Shown here: piece by piece, positions 24,137-30,854 of the stretch
How the letters are laid out: each line of letters opens with the position of its first letter
Position numbering within the stretch: the stretch's first letter is position 1
NCBI GenBank assembly: GCA_016873095.1
Contig: VGYC01000058.1
Location: 1-37,284 of the forward strand
Length of the DNA stretch: 37,284 nucleotides
DNA from: Planctomycetota bacterium
GTDB taxonomy: Bacteria; Planctomycetota; Planctomycetia; Gemmatales; Gemmataceae
Reading direction: 5' to 3'
The notes under the pieces: model-generated
What the model saw: the letters and a program-made list of their open reading frames with translations, nothing else
Told to the model about the DNA's origin: nothing
Database searches by the model: none
Position numbers and translations under genes: made by a program

Positions 24137-25747
24137 ATGCAAAGGTCCACGCCACCATCGCGAACGTTGATCGGAGGTTTTATTTTTCTGCTCATGGCGA
24201 CGTTGTTGCTTTACGGATGGCACGCTACACGCGAATCTTCTCCAGCCACCGCTGAACCTGCCGCTCTTCTTGGACCCACTGCCCTGACGATCGTGCCGGG
24301 GATTCATCTTCTGGGCGGGCTGGAGCCCGCGGCGGCGTATGTCGTGGACACCTCGGCGGGGCTGGTCCTGGTGGATGCAGGGCTCGATGCCGACGCCGGC
24401 GCGCTCAAGAAGCAGATGGCCAAGCTCGGCCTCGACTGGCAGCGGCTGCGCGCCATCTTCCTGACGCACGTGCACGGCGACCACAGCGGCGGCGCCGAGC
24501 ACCTGCGCCGCGCAACGGGGGCGACGGTCTACGCGGGAGCCCGGGACGCCCAGATCCTGCGCGCGGGCAAGCCGCGCTCCGCTTTCTTCGGTTCGCTGTT
24601 GTGGCGCGGGACGGCACAGCCAACCGCCGTGGACGTGGAATTGCACGGCAACGAGCGCATCGCCATCGGCAACGCGGTCTTTCACTCCTTGGCCAGTCCC
24701 GGCCACAGCCCGGGCAGCGTCTGCTACTTGCTGGAAATGGACGGAAAGCGCGAGTTCTTCTCCGGTGACGTGATCATGTCCTTGACCGGTCACGCGTTAT
24801 CGATCTCCAAGCTCAAACGGCCGCTGGGAACCTATGCCGCATACTTGTCCCAGCGTGGTCGTGGCGATGCCGTCGCCTTCCTCGATACGCTGACCCGGCT
24901 GCGCGCGCTCCCCGTTCCAGATCTGGTGCTGCCCGGCCATCCACGCAATGATGGCACACCGCAGAGCCCGCGTCTGTCGGAAGCGCGCTGGCAGGCGCTG
25001 CTGGATGACGGCATTGCCGACATGAAGCGGCTCATCGCCCGCGCGCAAGCCCATCCGCCCAGCTTTCTGGACAGCGGTCCGAAGCGGCTCTCGACTCATC
25101 TCTATTTTTGCGGTCTTCTCGAAGGCGCTCCGGTCTACGGTTTTGTGGCCGCGTCGCGGTTCTTTGTCGTGGACGCGCCGGGCGGAGCGCTGCTGACCGA
25201 TTTTGTGTCTTCGCGCATGCGGGAGCTGGACAAGGCATCCGCGACGCCGGCAGCGCCAACGGCCGTCCTGCTCACGTCCGGAGGTGAGCGTGCAACGTCC
25301 GGGCTCGCGGACTTGGTGAAGCGAACCGGGGCCACGGTCGTGGTCGCCGCCGACGGCATGGCCAGGGTGAAGGAGATCTGCCCGCCCGGCACCCGGATCA
25401 TTTCTGCCGCGGAATTGCCGGAGCAAGGCTGGTTCGAGGCGCGCTCCAGCGCGCTGCTGGGGCCGGGCCTGGCCACCGTGGCTTATCAGGTCGTCCTCGA
25501 CGACAAGAAGATCCTGTTCTCCGGTGGACTGCCGGTACCGGTCCACAACGAAATCGCCGTGCGACGGCTCTTTGCTGACATCGAGGCGCGGCGGAGCATT
25601 GCCGAGTTCCTCGGCTCCCTGAAACAGCTCGAACAGTTCCACCCCGATGCCTGGCTGCCCTCCTGGCCCCTGGAGGGGCACAATGCCAACCTCCATGACC
25701 GCGACTGGCAAGAAATCCTGGAAGACAACCGTGACCTGGTGCGCTGA
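24137..25747 (+). CDS. Membrane-anchored double metallo-beta-lactamase-fold protein (paralogue 2)
   Basis: A 536-residue paralogue of the preceding gene, similar along its whole length. A membrane helix (LIGGFIFLLMATLLLYGW) lies at residues 11-28, THVHGDHSGG at about 110-119, SPGHSPGS, FSGDVIM and VLPGHPRND supply the remaining zinc ligands. The second half again lacks ligands: VLLTSGGERATSGLADL in place of THxHxDH. Both proteins end in a similar NLHDRDWQEILEDNRDLV segment, so the C-terminal half is conserved despite losing its metal site. ATG 24137 is chosen; a TTG nine bases earlier is also open. No strong ribosome-binding site is seen. It is 35 bases after paralogue 1 and 42 bases before the selenoprotein gene. 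Confidence 0.82.
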   Translation: MQRSTPPSRTLIGGFIFLLMATLLLYGWHATRESSPATAEPAALLGPTALTIVPGIHLLGGLEPAAAYVVDTSAGLVLVDAGLDADAGALKKQMAKLGLDWQRLRAIFLTHVHGDHSGGAEHLRRATGATVYAGARDAQILRAGKPRSAFFGSLLWRGTAQPTAVDVELHGNERIAIGNAVFHSLASPGHSPGSVCYLLEMDGKREFFSGDVIMSLTGHALSISKLKRPLGTYAAYLSQRGRGDAVAFLDTLTRLRALPVPDLVLPGHPRNDGTPQSPRLSEARWQALLDDGIADMKRLIARAQAHPPSFLDSGPKRLSTHLYFCGLLEGAPVYGFVAASRFFVVDAPGGALLTDFVSSRMRELDKASATPAAPTAVLLTSGGERATSGLADLVKRTGATVVVAADGMARVKEICPPGTRIISAAELPEQGWFEARSSALLGPGLATVAYQVVLDDKKILFSGGLPVPVHNEIAVRRLFADIEARRSIAEFLGSLKQLEQFHPDAWLPSWPLEGHNANLHDRDWQEILEDNRDLVR

Positions 25748-25789
25748 TCCGTTCACACGGCCGGCCCCGATTTTTTTTGGAAAGGAACC

Positions 25790-26482
25790 ATGGATCCAGA
25801 TCATTCACAGGTCCCACGTCAGCACGAGATCAAGCGGCGGCCGATGTGCCGAGCCCTGTTCCGCAAGAGAACATGGCTGGGCATGACCGGCATGGCCTTG
25901 CTGGCTGGGACATACTTCGGCCTCGGCGAGCAGTCGCGTCCGGAGGCCCTGGTGGCGGTCGAGGGCAACCTGCATGTCGGACAACCAGCGCCGGACTTCG
26001 AACTGCTCGAGGCCGCCAGCGGCCGCAATGTGAAGCTGTCTTCCTTCAGGGGCAAGAGAGCCGTCGTGTTGATATTCGGCAGCCTGACCTGAACACCGCG
26101 ACTTGGCCGGTCTGGCCAGATCTCAGAGTTGGCCCAGCGTCACAAGGGCCAGGCACAATTTTACTTCGTCTACATTCGCGAAGGACACAAGATGCTGCCG
26201 GTCATGCGCAACGGCATCATCGCCATCGACAAGATTGAAGAGGCCCGCGACTTCGCTGAGCGCTGCCAGCGCGCCAGGACCTGCGGCACGAACCTCGGCC
26301 TTTCCGTGCTCGGTGATGGCGCGGACAATGCCGCCGGCGCCGCCTACGCCGCCTGGCCGCAACGTGTCTATGTGATCGGTCTCGACGGCTTGATCACATT
26401 CAAGGGCCGATCGGGAACCATGACCGGGCAAGACTTGCCCCTGGCACTGGATCGCTTGCCAGCTCCGGGCGGCCTGGATTGA
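25790..26482 (+). CDS. Selenocysteine-containing iodothyronine deiodinase-like thioredoxin-fold protein (TGA 26090 read as Sec)
   Basis: I read this as one 230-residue gene with Sec at position 101. Residues 27-46 are a membrane anchor. VGQPAPDFELLEAASGRNVKLS and RAVVLIFGSLT then open a thioredoxin fold; the next codon is TGA (26090-26092), and the same frame continues with GQISELAQRHKGQAQFYFVY, IREGHKM, DNAAGAAYAAWPQRVYVI and FKGRSGTM up to a TGA at 26480. Deiodinases have the active site FGSxTU followed by a strand ending VYI-E-H and a late NNANIAYG-type segment, so both halves are homologous to one family and TGA sits exactly at the catalytic position. A SECIS-like hairpin follows immediately. 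AAAGGA lies three bases before the ATG. Bacterial members are presumed to be redox enzymes; an iodinated substrate is not implied. A nonsense mutation of an ancestral Cys codon is the alternative. Confidence 0.85.
26090..26122 (+). promoter_or_regulatory. Bacterial SECIS element following UGA-Sec
   Basis: Eleven bases after the TGA, TTGGCC (26103-26108 region) pairs with GGCCAG (26114-26119), one pair being a G-U wobble, and closes the five-base loop GGTCT (26109-26113). Beyond a C-A mismatch two more pairs (GA with TC) extend the stem. The loop is identical to the GGUCU apical loop of the E. coli fdhF SECIS, whose G and U contact SelB, and sits only two bases closer to the UGA. Confidence 0.78.
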
Positions 26483-26524
26483 CACGAATGGAGCGCAAGG
26501 CTTGGCTGATGAAAGGCGCGACGC

Positions 26525-26557
26525 TTCGTTCTCGCTCACGCTTACGGTTAGAACGAA
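26525..26557. terminator. Inverted repeat between convergent genes
   Basis: Eight-base arms TTCGTTCT (26525-26532) and AGAACGAA (26550-26557) around 17 bases, in the 87-base gap between the selenoprotein gene and the convergent gene at 26570. There is no T-tract; a role as a transcript end is inferred from position. Confidence 0.35.
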
Positions 26558-26569
26558 ACGGGCCCAGAA

Positions 26570-27091
26570 CTAAATCGCTGAGCGATAGCAATGATCGAAG
26601 AGCAGTTCCCACTCGACCTGTTGCACCTGGCGAGCGAGCGTTTCCAGGTCTGAGCCGGTCCCGCGGACGCGCTCCACGAGATCCACGAAAGCAAAGGGAG
26701 TGGTGAACTCGAAACGAAGACCGGCAGCACGCTCCGACAGCGTCTTCAGGACCGGATGATTGCCGACGCGTCGCCACCAGTACTTGCTGTTATTCGGGTC
26801 CGGCTCGCGGCGATGCATGATGGCATGCCAGAAGCTGCCGCTCGCCGTCTCGATTTCCTGTGCGCGCTTGTGCGCTTCATCGAGAAAATCGTGATAGAGC
26901 CACAACCCCGCCAGGCAGCACAAGGCCATCTCCCGGTCACGGACAACCAGCGGCGCAAACGCGGTCTCAACCGTCAATGCTTGCAAGGCAGGCTGCATCG
27001 TCCGGTTGGGGGATCCCGGTCCGAGGGGATTGAGGCGCTTCTCGGCCAGAAGTACAGCGAGCGCCGAGCTGTAGGCGCGGTTCGAGTTCAT
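26570..27091 (-). CDS. Conserved hypothetical protein
   Basis: A 173-residue soluble, mainly helical protein. The segment WLYHDFLDEAHKRAQEIE, then SFWHAIMHRREPDPNNSKYW and WRRVGNHPVL, looks strongly conserved and I recall similar planctomycete proteins of unknown function; the clustered His, Arg, Asp and Trp suggest an active or binding site. No signal peptide. The start is uncertain: ATG 27091 overlaps the end of the glycosyltransferase frame by 125 bases and has no ribosome-binding site, while ATG 26998 would still overlap by 32 bases and leave 142 residues including the conserved part. Confidence 0.65.
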   Translation of the reverse strand: MNSNRAYSSALAVLLAEKRLNPLGPGSPNRTMQPALQALTVETAFAPLVVRDREMALCCLAGLWLYHDFLDEAHKRAQEIETASGSFWHAIMHRREPDPNNSKYWWRRVGNHPVLKTLSERAAGLRFEFTTPFAFVDLVERVRGTGSDLETLARQVQQVEWELLFDHCYRSAI

Positions 27092-28145
27092 GATGATGAG
27101 TGTTATAGTGCGCCGCCAGTCCGCCCGTCCTTTCCTGGCGGCGAATGGCTCGACTCAGCCGTCGACGCGCCGCGCGGAAGTTGCCGCGAGCCATCTCGCC
27201 GGCCAGTGCCGCCTGCTCGCCGGCCACGCCGCCGGCGTGCCGATTTCGCCGGCAGTGCCCGAGCAGCCAGCGCAGCCAGGCCTCCAGACGCACGATCGCG
27301 CCGAGCACGCGAAGCTGCCAGCGCGGCCAGTGGCGGGCGGCGTACGTCAGCAGTGAATGCCGCACCACCAGGCGAAGCATGGGCGGCACGCGCCGCCGAT
27401 GCAGCGGTTCATGGTGCACGACGCGCAACGTCGGCTCGTGCCAGACCGTCCAGCCGCGGTCGCGGGCCCGGCGGCACAGGTCCACGTCCTCGTAGTACAG
27501 GAAGAAATGCTTGTCGAGTCCGCCGACGTCGTCGAAGCACTCCTTGCGAATGAGCAGACAACAACCGCTCACCCAGTCGACCTGCCGCCGCCGCCGGCTT
27601 GCAACAACCTGGCAGCGCCGCCGGCAGCGCGGCATGATCAGGCCGACCAAGCAGCGCAGCAGCGTGGGAAACCGGCCGACCGACGGTTGCAGGCCGTTAT
27701 CGCCATCACGAACCTGGAAACCGACGATTCCGGCGCGCGGCGCGGATGCGGCAAGCCGGTCCGCATGGCCGATGACACCTTCGATGAATCCAGGCGTGAC
27801 GCTCATGTCGGGGTTGAGCAGCAAGAGCCACGACCCGCGGCTGAGGCGAACGCCCTCGTTGACGGCCCGGGCAAAGCCATGGTTGCGTCCCCAGCGCCGT
27901 AGCGACACACCCTCGGTCCGTCGAAGTTGCGGGAGCAGCCGATGGGGCGGCGAATGGTTATCCACCACCATGATTTCCACGTCGCCGCGGGCAGCGGCCT
28001 GGCTGGACAGAACCTGCCCGGCCAGCGCCGCGGTGTTTTCCCATTGCCGATAGTTGACGACGATGATGGAAAGTCGAGGCACGGCGGCCCCGGTCGAGGC
28101 AGGAGCCGAGGGCCGAAGTGGCTGGCGAGTTTCGGTTCCGTCCAT
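26967..28145 (-). CDS. Family 2 glycosyltransferase
   Basis: A 392-residue GT-A glycosyltransferase of the rhamnosyltransferase-like group. It has LSIIVVNYRQWENT near residue 25, MVVDNHSPP, GRNHGFARAVNEGVRLS, LLLLNPDMSV in place of the DxD motif, and the later VDWVSGCCLLIRKECFDDVG and HFFLYYEDVDLCRRARDRGW acceptor-side motif. Such enzymes add sugars to lipopolysaccharide, exopolysaccharide or glycoproteins. The last ~100 residues are Arg-rich and low in complexity, and the final 40 overlap the next gene in another frame, so the true C-terminus may have been extended by a lost stop. ATG 28145 is preceded by GGAG at eight bases; the frame is open further upstream to 28229. Confidence 0.83.
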   Translation of the reverse strand: MDGTETRQPLRPSAPASTGAAVPRLSIIVVNYRQWENTAALAGQVLSSQAAARGDVEIMVVDNHSPPHRLLPQLRRTEGVSLRRWGRNHGFARAVNEGVRLSRGSWLLLLNPDMSVTPGFIEGVIGHADRLAASAPRAGIVGFQVRDGDNGLQPSVGRFPTLLRCLVGLIMPRCRRRCQVVASRRRRQVDWVSGCCLLIRKECFDDVGGLDKHFFLYYEDVDLCRRARDRGWTVWHEPTLRVVHHEPLHRRRVPPMLRLVVRHSLLTYAARHWPRWQLRVLGAIVRLEAWLRWLLGHCRRNRHAGGVAGEQAALAGEMARGNFRAARRRLSRAIRRQERTGGLAAHYNTHHHELEPRLQLGARCTSGREAPQSPRTGIPQPDDAACLASIDG

Positions 28146-28355
28146 GAAATCGACTCCGAAGCAACCGCCCGGATCAATCGGGCCGCGGGCGGAACCACCA
28201 GTATAGTGCAGCCTGCCGGATTCGAGCAATGGCGAAGCGGCGGCAGTGTGTCAGTGTGACGGTGTAACGCTCGCCGCTTTACTCGGACACATGTTCTCAA
28301 TATTTGTGAATGTAGAACCCTCTCTCGAGACATGGTGAGTGTCTCACTGACAACG

Positions 28356-28401
28356 GTTCCGCACATTCCATGTGCGGAACGCGGCACGCGGAGTGTGCCG
28401 C
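28356..28401. repeat. Two adjacent hairpins with 7-base loops
   Basis: GTTCCGCAC (28356-28364) and GTGCGGAAC (28372-28380) flank ATTCCAT; then, with no gap, GCGGCAC (28381-28387) and GTGCCGC (28395-28401) flank GCGGAGT. Both are perfect. They lie just before the MacA-like gene and may form a leader structure or be a small mobile palindrome. Confidence 0.6.
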
Positions 28402-28428
28402 CTAACAATCCGAGGCGTGAGATCGCGC

Positions 28429-29826
28429 GTGAAGAAACTGTTGCTATTCTTGATCCTCGTGGGCGGGGCCCTGGCCGGCATCGCCGCATGGATCAACTAT
28501 CCGCGGCGGATCGCCGTAAATGAGAAGATCTTCTCCTACGCGCCGGTCGAGCGCGGCCGCATGATGGAGGCCATTAGCGCCACCGGCATTGTTCACATCG
28601 AATCGACCAAGCTCCTGCTCGTCGGCAGCACGATGCCCGGCACGGTTGTCGGCGTGTTCGGCAAGGTCAATGACATGGTGCAGGAAGGCGACGTGCTCTT
28701 GAAACTGGATGATCGCAAGCTGCACCTGAAAGTCGAGGAGGCACGCAACGGGATCAAGACGGCGGAAGCGGCCCTGGCCCAGGCCAATGCGTCGCTGGCT
28801 CAGGCCCAAGCGCTGCACGAGGCCGCAAGGTTAGCGTTCAAGTACCAGAAAGAAATCGAGGCCAAGGGCGGCTTTCGCTCGGAGCGTGATCAGGCGGAAG
28901 TGAAGGTGAAGTCGGCCGTGGCGGGCGTGCAAGCCGCCGAAGCCGGCGTGAAGCTGGCCAAGGCACAGCGCCAGGGAGCAGAAATCCTCGGCCGGGAGGC
29001 GCAACTCGCCTTCGATCTGGCGCGCGTCATCGTGCCGCGCGTGTCGCGGCATGCATCGGCAAATACCCTGGCGTCGGCCGATACGGCCGCTTCCGATCTC
29101 CCGCCGCACGATTATCTCATCGTCGAGAGCAAGGTTCAGCTCGGACAGCAGGTTGGTCCCGGTGGCCCGCCGCTGTTCACGCTGGCCCGCGATCTCGATC
29201 GCATTCAGGTGCTCGCCCAGGTGGCTGAAGGTGACATCGGCAAGGTCAAGAAAGGCCTGTTGGCGGCGTTCACGGTCAGTGCCTTTTCGGATGAGAATGT
29301 CGAGTTTCGGGGCAAGGTCAAGGAGATCCGCCCGGTGCCGGCGAACGTAAAGGGCGCGATCTTCTACGACACCGTTGTTGACGTAGACAACCAGCGTGAC
29401 CCGGACACAAAAGAATGGCGGCTCCGGCCGGGCATGACCGCCGCGGTGGACGTCATTCGTCGCCGGCACGACAACGTCTGGAAGATGCCGAGCGCGGCGC
29501 TCAATTTTCAGATGGAGGAACCGTATCAGTCGACCGCCGCCAAGGCGCACCTTGCCGAGTTCAAGCAGCGCGCCGATCAAGAGCACTGGCGGCCGATCTG
29601 GATCTGGGATGAAGAAAAGTCTCAACCGTGGCCGGTCTTCGTTCGCGTCGGCGGGCAGGACAAGAACGGCGAACCGGGCATCAAGGACGGCGGTTTCAAC
29701 GAAGTTCTGGAATGGGAGGCCGGCCGCATACCAAGCACCAGCCAACCGCACCGCGTCATCATCGCCGCCCCGCCAGCCCAGGCTCCGGGCTTTCTCGACC
29801 GTCCAGCAAATATCAAGGTCTCCTAG
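28429..29826 (+). CDS. MacA-like periplasmic adaptor (HlyD family)
   Basis: A 465-residue membrane-fusion protein. It begins with a membrane anchor (LLLFLILVGGALAGIAAWI). The biotinyl-lipoyl half motif VGSTMPGTVVGVFGKVNDMV with QEGDVLLKLDD is followed by a long coiled-coil hairpin rich in Ala and Gln (about 100-200), then the second lipoyl half (VESKVQLGQQVGPGGPPLFTLARD) and a beta-barrel (DIGKVKKGLLAAFTVSAF). Such adaptors link an inner-membrane ABC pump to the outer membrane. The C-terminal ~100 residues (PIWIWDEEKSQPWPVFVRVG) are an extra piece seen in planctomycete versions. I place the start at GTG 28429, nine codons from several alternatives upstream. The ABC ATPase follows by 50 bases. 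Confidence 0.82.
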   Translation: MKKLLLFLILVGGALAGIAAWINYPRRIAVNEKIFSYAPVERGRMMEAISATGIVHIESTKLLLVGSTMPGTVVGVFGKVNDMVQEGDVLLKLDDRKLHLKVEEARNGIKTAEAALAQANASLAQAQALHEAARLAFKYQKEIEAKGGFRSERDQAEVKVKSAVAGVQAAEAGVKLAKAQRQGAEILGREAQLAFDLARVIVPRVSRHASANTLASADTAASDLPPHDYLIVESKVQLGQQVGPGGPPLFTLARDLDRIQVLAQVAEGDIGKVKKGLLAAFTVSAFSDENVEFRGKVKEIRPVPANVKGAIFYDTVVDVDNQRDPDTKEWRLRPGMTAAVDVIRRRHDNVWKMPSAALNFQMEEPYQSTAAKAHLAEFKQRADQEHWRPIWIWDEEKSQPWPVFVRVGGQDKNGEPGIKDGGFNEVLEWEAGRIPSTSQPHRVIIAAPPAQAPGFLDRPANIKVS

Positions 29827-29831
29827 GAAGT

Positions 29832-29876
29832 TTCAATGTTCAGACCGGAACATTGAACATTGAACACGGAACACTG
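29832..29876. repeat. Inverted and short direct repeats between adaptor and ATPase genes
   Basis: TTCAATGTTC (29832-29841) and GAACATTGAA (29848-29857) form a 10-base-arm palindrome with a 6-base loop. On its right side it runs into repeated seven-base units of the kind ATTGAAC, ATTGAAC, ACGGAAC up to the ATPase start. It may be a stable intercistronic hairpin. Confidence 0.55.
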
Positions 29877-30617
29877 ATGTCCGTCATCGAACTCGACAAC
29901 GTGCACAAGACCTACGACACCGGCGAGGTGCAGGTGCAGGCGTTGCGCGGCGTATCGCTGTCCGTCCTTGCCGGCGAGTTCGTGGCCATCATGGGGGCCA
30001 GCGGATCGGGCAAATCCACGCTCATGAACATCATCGGCTGCCTGGACCATCCCACGTCCGGGACGTATCGCTTTTCCGGGCGCGACATCAATCGCCTCAG
30101 CCGCGCCGAACTGGCCAACATCCGCAACCGGCAACTCGGCTTCATCTTTCAGGGTTTCAACTTGCTCAAGCGTTACTCGGCGCTGGGCAATGTCGAACTA
30201 CCGCTGGTCTACGCTGGCGTCTCACCGCGCCAGCGCCGAGAAAGGGCGCTGGAGAAGCTCAAGCTTGTTCATCTGGAGGATCGCGCCAGCCATCATCCCA
30301 GCCAGCTTTCCGGCGGGCAGCAGCAACGCGTCGCCATCGCGCGCGCGCTCGTCAACAACCCGCATGTGCTCCTTGCCGACGAGCCGACGGGCAATCTCGA
30401 CTCCAAGGCCGGCGCGGAAGTGCTCGGCATCGTCAAGGACCTCAACCGTACCCTGGGACAAACGGTCATCCTGGTAACGCACGACGCGGCCATCGCGGCC
30501 CACGCCGATCGGCAGATCATCATCCGCGACGGCCTGGTGGACAGCGACATCATCCGCCATCATGCCCACTGCCCGGAGCTGGAGATGCTGGACGAACCGT
30601 TGCGCACTGGCGAATGA
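29877..30617 (+). CDS. ABC transporter ATP-binding protein (LolD/MacB-type)
   Basis: A 246-residue ATPase. Walker A is GASGSGKST at 40-48, the Q-loop FIFQGFNLLKRYSAL at about 89-103, the signature LSGGQ at 144-148, Walker B VLLADEP at 164-170 with the D-loop GNLDS, and the H-loop His at 202 (LVTHD). The sequence resembles the MacB/LolD/FtsE group, which drives mechanotransmission pumps rather than ordinary import. A matching FtsX-type permease would be expected next but is not present; an OPT transporter follows after 237 noncoding bases. The upstream frame is open but ATG 29877 gives the normal family N-terminus (IELDNVHKTYDTG). Confidence 0.92.
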   Translation: MSVIELDNVHKTYDTGEVQVQALRGVSLSVLAGEFVAIMGASGSGKSTLMNIIGCLDHPTSGTYRFSGRDINRLSRAELANIRNRQLGFIFQGFNLLKRYSALGNVELPLVYAGVSPRQRRERALEKLKLVHLEDRASHHPSQLSGGQQQRVAIARALVNNPHVLLADEPTGNLDSKAGAEVLGIVKDLNRTLGQTVILVTHDAAIAAHADRQIIIRDGLVDSDIIRHHAHCPELEMLDEPLRTGE

Positions 30618-30854
30618 CACTTCATTGGCTGTGCCGGCTTCTGGCAAGGCTGCAGGTGCCTCCATAATCCGCGTGCTCCCCAGTGACCCGACCTCGGCTG
30701 TCACATCGTCATCCTGGCCGCGGGGTCGTCGTTACGTATCGTCATGCATAGCATCTGGCCGGACGGCAAAAAAGATCCTGCCACACGTGGTGCGGCAGAA
30801 TCGGGGTCCTTGGCCCATTGCTGAAACGCAATCGCCGATCCAGGAGAATCACCC

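Noticed and set aside
26090-26128. A frameshift or simple nonsense mutation splitting the thioredoxin-fold gene
   Set aside because: The frame is identical on both sides, the TGA is at the known selenocysteine site of the family, and a SECIS-like hairpin follows; a chance lesion would not explain all three.
29851-29876. Short seven-base repeats as a CRISPR-like array
   Set aside because: Units are adjacent, only about three in number, with no spacers and no cas genes.
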